NCBI GenBank assembly: GCA_049511415.1
Contig: JBEKYC010000055.1
Location: forward strand, 1-45,068
Reading direction: 5' to 3'
DNA length: 45,068 bases
Source: Bog-159 sp049511415
Lineage (GTDB): Bacteria > Acidobacteriota > Terriglobia > Bryobacterales > Bryobacteraceae
Part shown: positions 33,301 to 41,758 of the stretch, piece after piece
How the letters are laid out: each line of letters opens with the position of its first letter
Position numbering within the stretch: position 1 is the first letter of the stretch
Translations under genes and position numbers: made by a program
Notes under the pieces: generated by a model
The model's database searches: none
The model's input: the letters and a program-made list of their open reading frames with translations, nothing else
Told to the model about the DNA's origin: nothing

Positions 33301-34557
33301 ATGTGGATGCTCCTCCTGCTCTTCTGGGCCAACCCATCTTCGTTCGACACCGCCCTCAGGGCCGGACTGGAAGCGCTCCAAAGCAACAACCTGCAGTTGG
33401 CCCGCGCCCGCCTCGAAGAGGCTTCCGCCATCCAGCCCCAAAATCCGCAGGCGCTCCTGGGATTGGCGCAAACCTACTGGCGCCTCCGTCTGCCGGATCA
33501 AGCGCACGCCGCCGCCGCCAGGGCGCAATCCGCCGCCCCCAACAACCCAGTCGTCCTGCACGGCCTGGCCTACTTCTATAGCGAGACTGCCGAACCGGCC
33601 AAGGCCGCTCCGCTCGAAGCCCGCTACGCCGAAAATGCGCCGCGCGATCCGGATGCGCTCCCACGCGCGGCCAACCTCTATCTGCAGGCCGGACAGCCCA
33701 AGCCGGCCATCGATCTGGCCCGCAAAGCGTTACTCCAGGGCGATCGCGACAGCCTGCACGATCTGCTTGGCCAGGCTTACGACCTCGCCGGCCAGCCCGA
33801 AAAAGCCGCTGCGGAGATGCAGTCAGCCATTCAGTTGAACCGCTATGAGGAGTCTTACTACTTCGACCTCGGCCGCCTCTACCTCCGCCACAACAATCCG
33901 GCGGCCGCCGTTCAGATCTTTGAGGATGGCCGGAAGGTGTTTGCGAAGAGCGCCCAATTGGAGCTGGCGCTCGGTGTCGCGGATTATGGCCTGCGCCGCT
34001 TCGCTGATGCCGCCGATTGCTTCCTGCGAACCATCCAGTTCGCCCCCCAGGCCGAGCAGCCGTACGTGTTTCTGGGCCGCATGCTCGACCAGGTCGAAGA
34101 CCGCCTGCCGCAAGTCACCGCCAGCTACGGGGCCTTCCTCAAATCTCAACCCGAAAACTATTTGGCCCCGTTTCTCTATGCCAAGGCCCTGTCTGCTTCG
34201 GCCGCCGATCCGCGACAGGTCGAGCCATTGCTACGCAAATCCATCGCGCTGAATAGTAAGTTCTGGGAATCGCATTACGAATTGGCCCTGCTGCTCGAGC
34301 GGCGTCACGATTTCGAAGCGTCTTCCGGTGAGTATCGCCGCGCCATCGATCTGAATTCCCAGAACGCCGATTTGCATTACCATCTCGCGCGGATCTACGA
34401 GCGCCTGGGTAAGAAATCGGAAGCTGCCGCGGAGCACGCCGAACACGAACGCTTGAGCGGCGCGGAGACCGCCGCCATCCGCCGCCAGCAGAGCGCCCTG
34501 ACCGTTCTTGATCTGCCATCCAAGGTATACAATGGCCGACATGAGGAGATCCCATGA
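33301..34557 (+). CDS. secreted TPR protein, first gene of a five-gene operon
   Basis: 418 residues. ATG 33301 gives a short hydrophobic leader (MWMLLLLFWANPSSF) and lies just after the TATGAT box. ATG 33280 is possible but falls in that box. The rest is a TPR array of roughly ten repeats, such as LRAGLEALQSNNLQLARARL, PEKAAAEMQSAIQLNRYEES and YYFDLGRLYLRHNNPAAAVQ, to the end. No enzyme domain. TPR superhelices bind peptides or partner proteins; here probably the downstream secreted proteins. Its stop overlaps the next start as ATGA (34554-34557), indicating coupled translation. Confidence 0.8.
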   Translation: MWMLLLLFWANPSSFDTALRAGLEALQSNNLQLARARLEEASAIQPQNPQALLGLAQTYWRLRLPDQAHAAAARAQSAAPNNPVVLHGLAYFYSETAEPAKAAPLEARYAENAPRDPDALPRAANLYLQAGQPKPAIDLARKALLQGDRDSLHDLLGQAYDLAGQPEKAAAEMQSAIQLNRYEESYYFDLGRLYLRHNNPAAAVQIFEDGRKVFAKSAQLELALGVADYGLRRFADAADCFLRTIQFAPQAEQPYVFLGRMLDQVEDRLPQVTASYGAFLKSQPENYLAPFLYAKALSASAADPRQVEPLLRKSIALNSKFWESHYELALLLERRHDFEASSGEYRRAIDLNSQNADLHYHLARIYERLGKKSEAAAEHAEHERLSGAETAAIRRQQSALTVLDLPSKVYNGRHEEIP

Positions 34558-34790
34558 TCGCGGCTGGCTTGCTTCTTTTTCTGGCTAGTTCCGAACACGC
34601 GGCGCTTATCCGCCAGGTAGCCGACTCCGGCCGCGTGCTGGCACTGGCCGTGCCGCCCTCCGAAAGGCTTGCGCCGCCCGCGCGCATCGCCCCCGGCATG
34701 CCGCCGTTGCTCAGTTTCCGCTTCTTCGAAGGCCGGCAGCGCCATCGCTTCGGCGACCTGGATCTGGTGATCGACGATGCGGGCCATTAG
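34554..34790 (+). CDS. 78-residue exported protein of unknown function
   Basis: ATG 34554 overlaps the previous stop by 4 bp, and the stop at 34790 overlaps the next start (34777) by 14 bp, so it sits inside a coupled operon. AGGAG lies about 8 nt upstream. The first 14 residues (MIAAGLLLFLASSE) look like a short signal or anchor. The rest (IRQVADSGRVLALAVPPSER, MPPLLSFRFFEGRQRHRFGD, LDLVIDDAGH) has no recognised fold. It probably acts with its TPR neighbours outside the cytosol. Confidence 0.6.
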   Translation: MIAAGLLLFLASSEHAALIRQVADSGRVLALAVPPSERLAPPARIAPGMPPLLSFRFFEGRQRHRFGDLDLVIDDAGH

Positions 34791-35796
34791 CGCGCTGTTC
34801 CTGCTCGCCGCCCTTTCGGCGCAGGGCCAGGAAGATCCGCTGGCGCAGGGTATCGCCGCTTTCAACCAAGGACAATTCACCGCTGCTCTGGCTTCGCTCG
34901 AAAAGGCGCCCGATACCCCGCCGCGCCGCGTATTCCTCGCGCTCACCCGCGCCGGCTTGGGCCATTGCGACGCCGCGCAATCTGAACTGGCCGCGCAGTT
35001 TGACCAGAACATCGATTTCCAACTCCGCCGCCTGGCCGGACTGGCGCTAGCCCAGTGCCGCATGACGTCGGGTCACTACGACGAGGCGCTCCCCGTCCTG
35101 GCGCGCTTGAAATCGTTGTATCCTGCCGATGCCGACGTGCTCTACCAGACCGCCCGCCTGCATATGCAGGCGTGGAACGATACGCTCTTTGAGATGTTTC
35201 AGAAGACCCCCGGCTCTTTCCGCGTGAACCAGGTTTCCGCCGAGATTTTCGAGATTCAAGGACGCTACGCGGAGGCGGCCGCCGAGTACCGCAAGGCCAT
35301 CGAAAAGAATCCCGCGGCGTTAAATCTGCACTTTCGCCTGGGCCGCGTGCTGCTGATCGAGTCACACGCGCCGGAGAATATGGCGCTGGCGCGGCAAGCC
35401 TTCGAAGCGGAGCTGGCGCTGAATCCCGGCGATGCCGTGGCGGAATATGAAATCGGACAGATTCTGCTCACCGGCCAGCAGACTGCCGAAGCGGTCCGGC
35501 GCTTTGAGCACGCGGCGGCCCTGAGTCCGGACTTCCCGGAGGCGCTGGAAGCTCTCGCCAAAGCGCGCATGGATGCGAAACAATACCCGGAAGCCATCGC
35601 GCTGCTGGAAAAGGTCGTGCATCTCCAGCCGGCCAACGAGCCAGCGCATTACAGCCTGATGATGGCCTATCGCAACGCCGGCCGCCCGGCGGACGCGGCC
35701 CGCGAGCAGGGGACGCTCGACAAATTGCAGCGAGCCCCCGAAGGCGAGTTCACCGATTTTCTGAAGCGCTTGGGAGAGAAGGCGCCCAAACCGTGA
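34777..35796 (+). CDS. secreted TPR protein
   Basis: 339 residues from ATG 34777 with a signal peptide (MRAISALFLLAALSAQG). TPR units fill the rest, for example FNQGQFTAALASLEKAPDTP, GRYAEAAAEYRKAIEKNPAA and KQYPEAIALLEKVVHLQPAN. The start overlaps the 78-aa gene by 14 bp and the stop overlaps the next start as GTGA, so the order TPR-small-TPR-CRTAC1 is translationally coupled throughout. It is likely a binding scaffold for the CRTAC1 protein. The 20154-23510 gene carries both a propeller and TPRs in one chain, which supports a functional link between these two modules. Confidence 0.8.
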   Translation: MRAISALFLLAALSAQGQEDPLAQGIAAFNQGQFTAALASLEKAPDTPPRRVFLALTRAGLGHCDAAQSELAAQFDQNIDFQLRRLAGLALAQCRMTSGHYDEALPVLARLKSLYPADADVLYQTARLHMQAWNDTLFEMFQKTPGSFRVNQVSAEIFEIQGRYAEAAAEYRKAIEKNPAALNLHFRLGRVLLIESHAPENMALARQAFEAELALNPGDAVAEYEIGQILLTGQQTAEAVRRFEHAAALSPDFPEALEALAKARMDAKQYPEAIALLEKVVHLQPANEPAHYSLMMAYRNAGRPADAAREQGTLDKLQRAPEGEFTDFLKRLGEKAPKP

Positions 35797-37433
35797 TCCG
35801 CGGCCTCGCGATCGCCGCCCTGATCTTGGTGGGAGCGCCGGCCGCCGACTTCCACAACGTGGCGCGCGAGGCGGGCTTGGTGGATTCATTTCCGAATGGT
35901 GGCGCGCAGTCCAAACAATACATCATCGAAACCACCGGCAGCGGCGCCGCCTTTCTGGACTACGATAACGACGGCCTGCTGGATGTCTTCCTGGTCTCCG
36001 GACCCGGCGGCTCCAATCGCCTGTACCACAATCTGGGCAACGGCAAGTTTGCCGACGTCACCAAGGAGATGGGCCTGGAACACACCGGCTGGGGCCAGGG
36101 CGTCTGCGCCGGCGATTATGATAACGATGGTTATACCGACTTATTCGTGACTTACTGGGGCGGCAACATACTCTACCGCAACTTACACGGCCGTGGCTTC
36201 GAAGATGTCACTGCCAAGGCCCACTTACAGCAGGACCGCGTACGCTATAACACCGGCTGCGCCTTCCTGGACTACGACAACGACGGCCACCTGGATCTGT
36301 TTGTGGCCAACTATCTGAAATTCGATTTTGCGACCACACCCAAGCCTGGCGAAAACGCCTATTGCTGGTATCGCGGCTTGCCCGTGGCCTGCGGCCCGCG
36401 CGGCCTGCCTTTCGACCGCAACATCCTGTATCACAACAACCGCGACGGCACGTTCACGGACGTCTCCGAAGCCTCCGGAATCGCCCGGCCCGCGCGCCAT
36501 TATGCGCTGGGCGTGCTGACCGGCGATTTCAATAACGATGGCCTCACCGATATCTACGTAGCCTGCGACCAAACTCCTTCGATCCTCTATATCAATCGCG
36601 GCGATGGCACTTTCGCCGACGAAGCCATGATGCGCGGCGCGGCCTACGACACCAACGGCAAGGCCCTCTCAGGCATGGGAGCCGACGCGGCCGATTACGA
36701 CGGCGACGGCTGGCCCGATATCTTCCGTTCCAACTTCTCCGATGAGCGCGAAACTCTGTACCACAATCGCGGCAACGGCGAGTTCGATGATGTCACCCTG
36801 TCTGCCGGCATCGCCCTCAACACCCGCTTCGTCGGGTGGGGCTGCGGCTTCTTCGATTTCGATAACGACGGCTGGAAAGACCTGCTCTTAGTGAACGGCC
36901 ACGTTTTCCCGGAAGTCGACCGGCTCGGGATTGACGTGCACTACAAGGATCGCGCCATCCTGTACCACAACAACACCAAGGGTAAATTCATAGATGTCTC
37001 GGAATCCTCCGGACCCGGCATTCTCGAGAAACACTCCGCGCGCGGCGCCGCCTTCGGCGATTATGATAACGACGGCGCGGTGGAGGTGCTGGTCAATAAC
37101 CAGAACGAACCGCCGTCGTTGTTGAAGCAATCCACCAAGCCCCCGGGTAACTGGGTGCTGCTGAAAATGGTGGGAGTCAAATCCAACCGTAGCGCCATCG
37201 GCGCGCGTGTCCGTCTCACTGCGGGAGGACTAATGCAGATCGGCGAAGTGCGCAGCGGCGGCAGCTATCTGTCGCAAAACGATCTGCGCCTGCACTTCGG
37301 CTTGGGCGCCGCCCGCCGCATCGATTCCATCGAAATCCGCTGGCCCTCCGGCCAGCACCAAATCGAAAAAGATCTCGCGCCGAACCAGATCCTCACCATA
37401 ACCGAATCCCAACCCGTCCACCCCATGCGATAA
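35793..37433 (+). CDS. secreted CRTAC1-type FG-GAP propeller with ASPIC/UnbV domain
   Basis: 546 residues from GTG 35793, overlapping the previous stop by 4 bp. Signal peptide MIRGLAIAALILVGAPAAD. Seven FG-GAP loops (FLDYDNDGLLDVFL, AGDYDNDGYTDLFV, FLDYDNDGHLDLFV, TGDFNNDGLTDIYV, AADYDGDGWPDIFR, FFDFDNDGWKDLLL, FGDYDNDGAVEVLV) predict one propeller. The ASPIC/UnbV end reads KSNRSAIGARVRLTAGG and SYLSQNDLRLHFGLG. It is closely similar in layout to the protein at 30629-32320, which suggests duplication. Cysteines occur in pairs around YCWYRGLPVACGPRGLP, shared with the paralogue (NCFWKGLPVMCGPSGLP). Confidence 0.87.
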   Translation: MIRGLAIAALILVGAPAADFHNVAREAGLVDSFPNGGAQSKQYIIETTGSGAAFLDYDNDGLLDVFLVSGPGGSNRLYHNLGNGKFADVTKEMGLEHTGWGQGVCAGDYDNDGYTDLFVTYWGGNILYRNLHGRGFEDVTAKAHLQQDRVRYNTGCAFLDYDNDGHLDLFVANYLKFDFATTPKPGENAYCWYRGLPVACGPRGLPFDRNILYHNNRDGTFTDVSEASGIARPARHYALGVLTGDFNNDGLTDIYVACDQTPSILYINRGDGTFADEAMMRGAAYDTNGKALSGMGADAADYDGDGWPDIFRSNFSDERETLYHNRGNGEFDDVTLSAGIALNTRFVGWGCGFFDFDNDGWKDLLLVNGHVFPEVDRLGIDVHYKDRAILYHNNTKGKFIDVSESSGPGILEKHSARGAAFGDYDNDGAVEVLVNNQNEPPSLLKQSTKPPGNWVLLKMVGVKSNRSAIGARVRLTAGGLMQIGEVRSGGSYLSQNDLRLHFGLGAARRIDSIEIRWPSGQHQIEKDLAPNQILTITESQPVHPMR

Positions 37434-37456
37434 TCCATTGCAGTTCTGGAGCACTT

Positions 37457-38818
37457 ATGGAACGCCGTCAATTTGTGCAAAATGTTACGGGAGCGGCCGC
37501 TTGGACGGCCCTTTCCGCCAGCCGGGTTTTAGGCGCCAACGATCGCGTCCAGGTCGGTATCATCGGCTGCGGCGGACGCGGACGAACCGTGATGCGCGAG
37601 ATGCTGCGCGCCCCCAACACCTCGCTCGCCGCCGCCTGCGATGTCTACGATACCAATGCCCAACGCGCCGCCACCGATCTCTCCGGCGGACAGGCCAAGA
37701 CCCTCGGAGATTTCCGCCGTCTGCTCGAAATGCGCGCGATCGATGCCGTCCAGATCTCCACGCCCGATCATTGGCATGCCATCGCCACCGTGCTGGCGCT
37801 CGAAGCCGGCAAGCACGTCTATGTCGAAAAGCCGTTCGCGCTGACCATCCGCGAAGGCCGCGCCATGGTGGAAGCCGCGCGCCGGACTGGGCGCATCCTC
37901 TATCCCGGCACGCAGCATCGCTCGGCGCCGCATATCGCCGAAGCCGCCCGCATGGTGCAGAACGGCGAGATCGGCGAAGTTTCGCTCGTGCGCGTCTGGA
38001 ACAGCGGCAACATCGCCCCCGACCTGATGAAGAAGCAGCCGGATTCCGATCCGCCCGCTGGCCTCGATTGGGATTTCTATTCCGGCCCGTCGCCTCTTGC
38101 GCCCTTCAACCGCCGCCGCTTCCTGACCACCTACCGCGTCTTCTACGACTATGCCGGCGGCTACATCACGGACTACGGCAATCATCGCGTCGACAGCGTG
38201 CACCAGATCATGAATGCCACCGGCCCGCACACCATCTCGGCTGTGGGCCGCCGCTTGTGCCCGGAAAATGCGGGCGACATCTTCGATCTGCACGTAGTCA
38301 CGTATCAATACCCGGGGTTCGTCATGGAGTACGTGGCCAACTGGGTGAACAGCAACGGCGTGGGCGGGCGTTCACCCGGCATGAACTATTACGGCATGCG
38401 CGGCGCGTACAACCGGCCGCACGGCTTCGCCTTTTATGGCACGAAAGCGGCGCTCTACGTCGATCGCATCGGCTACGAAACCTTCCCCGAGCTGGAACCT
38501 GGCGCGCCCTACGAGACACCCGCCCCTGGCGAGGGCAACGTGAAATACCGGACCGGGAGGAAGCAGTTCCAGGGCGCCGATGCCACGTCATTGCACGCCC
38601 AGAACTTCATCCAACAGGTGCGCATCGGCCATAAGGGCGCGGTGGACGAGATGACCGGACACCACGCCACCATGGCTTGCCATCTCGGCACCATCGCCGC
38701 CAAGACCGGCCGCACTCTGCATTGGGACGCGCAAAAGGAAGACTTCGAAAACGATCCCGAGGCATCCAAGCTGTTGACGCGAGAACTCCGCAAACCCTAC
38801 GACCTGATCCGGCTCTGA
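37457..38818 (+). CDS. Gfo/Idh/MocA-family oxidoreductase, Tat-exported type
   Basis: 453 residues from ATG 37457, with GGAG 8 nt upstream. A twin-arginine-like signal (ERRQFVQNVTGAAAW) is followed by a Rossmann nucleotide site (VGIIGCGGRGRTVMREML) and the family's EKP motif in HVYVEKPFALTIREG. The C-terminal domain has conserved GGYITDYGNHRVDSVHQI, typical of members acting on glycosides or inositols. Such enzymes oxidise or epimerise sugars using a tightly bound NAD(P), which allows export with cofactor via Tat. It follows the CRTAC1 gene by 23 nt and may be the last gene of the operon, with a possible own promoter (GATAAT at 37429-37434). Confidence 0.88.
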   Translation: MERRQFVQNVTGAAAWTALSASRVLGANDRVQVGIIGCGGRGRTVMREMLRAPNTSLAAACDVYDTNAQRAATDLSGGQAKTLGDFRRLLEMRAIDAVQISTPDHWHAIATVLALEAGKHVYVEKPFALTIREGRAMVEAARRTGRILYPGTQHRSAPHIAEAARMVQNGEIGEVSLVRVWNSGNIAPDLMKKQPDSDPPAGLDWDFYSGPSPLAPFNRRRFLTTYRVFYDYAGGYITDYGNHRVDSVHQIMNATGPHTISAVGRRLCPENAGDIFDLHVVTYQYPGFVMEYVANWVNSNGVGGRSPGMNYYGMRGAYNRPHGFAFYGTKAALYVDRIGYETFPELEPGAPYETPAPGEGNVKYRTGRKQFQGADATSLHAQNFIQQVRIGHKGAVDEMTGHHATMACHLGTIAAKTGRTLHWDAQKEDFENDPEASKLLTRELRKPYDLIRL

Positions 38819-38836
38819 ACGCTGCAGAGGCCGCCG

Positions 38837-40960
38837 TCACGGCGTGTTGTTCAGCAGAATGGAAATGTCATCTGACGAGTAGTTCACCACCGCCAGATCC
38901 GGCTTGCCGTCGCGGTTGAAGTCGCCCGAAATCACGAATTGCGGCAAGTCGCCCACGGCGTAGAATTGCGGCGGCCGTAGCGTGCCATCACCGTTGCCGA
39001 GCAGAATGGCCGTGCCTTGCGAGCCAATGCACGTAGCGGCTACATCCAATTTGCCGTCGCCGTTAAAATCCCCGACCGCCACCGTGTATTGTCCCGCCCC
39101 GGCAGGGTAGATCACGGGCGCCTGGAAGGTGCCGTCGCCGTTGCCCAGTGAGATCGAGATCCCGGACGCCGCGCCCTGCACTAAGTCGAGCTTGTGGTCG
39201 CCATTGAAGTCACCCACCTTTACGAAGTTACCGGCGCCAGGGTAACTGACTCCGGGCTGGAAGGTGCCGTTGCCGTTGCCCATCAGTATCCATAAGCTGC
39301 TTCCGGAGACAGCCAAGTCCAGATTGCCGTCCCCATTGAAATCTCCCACGGCTACAGCGTTCGGCGAATTTCCCACCGGATAATAGACCGCCTCGGGGAA
39401 TGAACCGTCACCCTTGCCGAGCAGGATGGCAACTTCGCCGTTAGCCGTCACTGCCAGGTCGAGAATGCCGTCCCCGTTGAAGTCTCCCACCGCGATGTAG
39501 CGGGCATTGGGTCCGGCGGTATAGGTACTCGCCGGTTGAAATGTGCCGTCGCCGTTGCCGAGCAGAATGCCCACGGCGTTTTCGCCGGCCAGCGACACGG
39601 CCAGGTCCGGGAACCCATCACCGTTGAAATCGCCCGTGGCTACAAAGTGACCGGCTTTCGGCAGCGCGTACTCCGCCGGAGCTTCGAACGACCCGTCGCC
39701 ATTACCCAGCATCACCGCCACGGCTTTGTCTCCCCGCGAAATGGCTGCCAGGTCCAATATCCCATTGCGTGTGAAGTCGGCCGCCGCGACGCCTATCGGC
39801 AGCCGCACGGATTTAATGCCTTCCGGATGTTGGAAGATACCCGCGCCATTACCCAGCGCGACCCCGACGGTATTAGCGGGCGGCGCTCCCGTCGCGAAGG
39901 ACTGTGGTTCGTCAATTCCGTTAGAGAAGGCCAGGTCCGGCGTCCCGTCGCCGTTGAAGTCACCCACCGCTATCTGGCTGACCGCTCCCATCACCGAAAC
40001 GATCGGCGGCTGAAAGGTGCCGTCGCCATTGCCCAAATACACTGCGGGACCGTAGGACGTGGCGATGTCCAAGTTGCCATCCCCATTGAAATCCGCTATG
40101 ACAGGCATGCCGCCGCCCGTTAGAGTAATCGGCGGCTGGAAAGTGCCGTCGCCGTTGCCCAGCAGGATCATGATGCCGGCGCCGCACACGACGATGTCCG
40201 GCTTGCCGTCGTGGTTCAGATCGGCTACGGCGACGCTCGAAGGCTCCGGTATAACCGAAATGGTCTTGGCCGGCTGGAATGTGCCATTGCCGTTGCCCAG
40301 GTAGATCGAAATGGTATAAGCGAGATCGGCGGGAACCACCAGGTCGAGGTTGCCATCCAGGTTGAAGTCTCCGGCGGCCACGTCGGGAGTATCATATCCC
40401 GAGGTCACCGCGACCGGGGTCTTAAAGGTGCCGTCGCCATTCCCGGCGAGGAAGAATTCGCCGCTGTATTGGTTATTCACGATCAGATCGAGTTTCCCGT
40501 CGTTGTTGAAGTCCCCAGCCACCAGGGCGTCGGCGGTCAGACCGAGGATGTAGCTGACGGGAGGCTGGAACGTGCCGTCCCCATTGCCAAGCAGAATGGA
40601 GACCTCCGAGGGACCGTTAAAAGAGACTTCGCCCGCATCCGCGACGGCCAGATCCAGTTTCCCGTCTCCATTGAAATCGGCGACCACGATGGCGGCCGGG
40701 CCGGCGCCCGCCGCATAGTCCACCGCCGGCAGAAAAGTGCCGTCTCCCCTTCCCAGCAGGACGGAAACCGTATCCGACCCGCTGTTGGCAACCACCAGAT
40801 CCACTTTGCCATCGCGGTTGAAATCCGCGGCGGCCAACCCCTGCGGTGTATTACCGACCAGGAATTCGCGGGCTGTGAGGAATGATGCGGGTGGCGCGGC
40901 CGCTTGGAGCGCCAAGCTCGCCAAGAAGGTGATCAGGCAGAACCGTTGGCTGTGTGTCAT
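38837..40960 (-). CDS. secreted FG-GAP/VCBS protein with 14 repeats
   Basis: 707 residues. ATG 40960 was chosen because AGGGGAG lies 6 nt upstream and it opens a signal peptide (FCLITFLASLALQAAAPPAS). The whole mature chain is FG-GAP repeats. I count 14 loops, such as FNRDGKVDLVV, FNGDGKLDLAV, FNNDGKLDLIV, LNHDGKPDIVV, FTRNGILDLAA and FNGDHKLDLVQ, each followed by VLLGNGDGTFQPP-like strands. Fourteen would make two seven-bladed propellers in tandem. No enzyme or anchor is seen. Probably a calcium-dependent extracellular binding protein. Convergent with the oxidoreductase gene (18-nt gap). Confidence 0.85.
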   Translation of the reverse strand: MTHSQRFCLITFLASLALQAAAPPASFLTAREFLVGNTPQGLAAADFNRDGKVDLVVANSGSDTVSVLLGRGDGTFLPAVDYAAGAGPAAIVVADFNGDGKLDLAVADAGEVSFNGPSEVSILLGNGDGTFQPPVSYILGLTADALVAGDFNNDGKLDLIVNNQYSGEFFLAGNGDGTFKTPVAVTSGYDTPDVAAGDFNLDGNLDLVVPADLAYTISIYLGNGNGTFQPAKTISVIPEPSSVAVADLNHDGKPDIVVCGAGIMILLGNGDGTFQPPITLTGGGMPVIADFNGDGNLDIATSYGPAVYLGNGDGTFQPPIVSVMGAVSQIAVGDFNGDGTPDLAFSNGIDEPQSFATGAPPANTVGVALGNGAGIFQHPEGIKSVRLPIGVAAADFTRNGILDLAAISRGDKAVAVMLGNGDGSFEAPAEYALPKAGHFVATGDFNGDGFPDLAVSLAGENAVGILLGNGDGTFQPASTYTAGPNARYIAVGDFNGDGILDLAVTANGEVAILLGKGDGSFPEAVYYPVGNSPNAVAVGDFNGDGNLDLAVSGSSLWILMGNGNGTFQPGVSYPGAGNFVKVGDFNGDHKLDLVQGAASGISISLGNGDGTFQAPVIYPAGAGQYTVAVGDFNGDGKLDVAATCIGSQGTAILLGNGDGTLRPPQFYAVGDLPQFVISGDFNRDGKPDLAVVNYSSDDISILLNNTP

Positions 40961-41070
40961 ATGCATCTCCCCTGCATTCAGAAGTATGGCAGGTTGAAAG
41001 CGCGCGATCAATCGTGGAACAAATCCGCGCCCGCCCCCGTATCCTAGACATCGTAACCAGGAGACGCAAA

Positions 41071-41544
41071 ATGTTTTGTGACCGTTGCGGCATGCGGCTT
41101 ACCGATCCGGCGAACTTCTGTCCAAATTGTGGCAAAGCGGCGAGCGTTACGCCCTTGATGCCGGTCACCAGCCGGCTTGCCGGGCATGTCCGGCTGGCGG
41201 GCATCTTGTGGCTGGCCCTATCGGCGTTTCACTTTATTCCGGGTCTGTTTCTGGTGTCCTTCTTCGACCAGGGCGGGTGGTTCCTGTCCCCGTCCGTACC
41301 CGGATTCGTGCACGAGATCCTGACCATGGTCGGCTGGATGTTACTCGGCGGGAGCATTCTGGGCTTGATTACCGGCTGGGGTCTGCTGCAGCGGGAGCCA
41401 TGGGCGCGCACCCTGGCCATCGTGATGGCATGCCTGAATCTGATCCACATGCCTTTCGGCACCGCGATCGGCGTTTACACATTGTGGGTCCTGCTGCCCG
41501 CCGCTGCCGAACAGGAGTACCGCAGCGTGGCCCGCGCGGCTTAA
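41071..41544 (+). CDS. zinc-ribbon membrane protein
   Basis: 157 residues from ATG 41071, with AGGAG 7 nt upstream. The N-terminus is a zinc ribbon (MFCDRCGMRLTDPANFCPNC, two CxxC pairs). Three hydrophobic helices follow (ILWLALSAFHFIPGLFLVSF, VGWMLLGGSILGLITGWGLL, MPFGTAIGVYTLWVLLPAAA). Ribbon-plus-membrane proteins of this kind are common and mostly uncharacterised. Its stop overlaps the convergent 59-aa gene's stop within TTAA (41541-41544). Confidence 0.8.
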   Translation: MFCDRCGMRLTDPANFCPNCGKAASVTPLMPVTSRLAGHVRLAGILWLALSAFHFIPGLFLVSFFDQGGWFLSPSVPGFVHEILTMVGWMLLGGSILGLITGWGLLQREPWARTLAIVMACLNLIHMPFGTAIGVYTLWVLLPAAAEQEYRSVARAA

Positions 41545-41720
41545 GCCTGGGTGGTCTCCGCGGCGTGCTTGTTGTGCCGGCCCAGGAGTTGGTGCAGGAC
41601 GAAGGGCACTTCGTCAGGGTGCGACGCACACCAGGCAATGATGCGCTCGAACTTGAGGGTATCGTCGGCGAGGGCGCTGATTTCCATCAGCTCGGTTTCT
41701 ATGACTTCCGGGTCTCGCAT
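41541..41720 (-). CDS. 59-residue hypothetical protein
   Basis: From ATG 41720, with GGAG 5 nt upstream; the open frame extends further but lacks a better start. The protein (MRDPEVIETELMEISALADD, TLKFERIIAWCASHPDEVPF, VLHQLLGRHNKHAAE) is acidic and helical, without signal or membrane segment. No family recognised. It follows the ADOP gene by 38 nt on the same strand and may belong to that transcript. Confidence 0.55.
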   Translation of the reverse strand: MRDPEVIETELMEISALADDTLKFERIIAWCASHPDEVPFVLHQLLGRHNKHAAETTQA

Positions 41721-41758
41721 AGCAACTCCAGCATGGCACATTCGGGGCGCCGGTTGAT

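Noticed and set aside
38837..40960. Regular DNA repeats of about 180 bp as a satellite
   Set aside because: They are the codons of FG-GAP repeats in one open frame, so protein-level repetition explains them.
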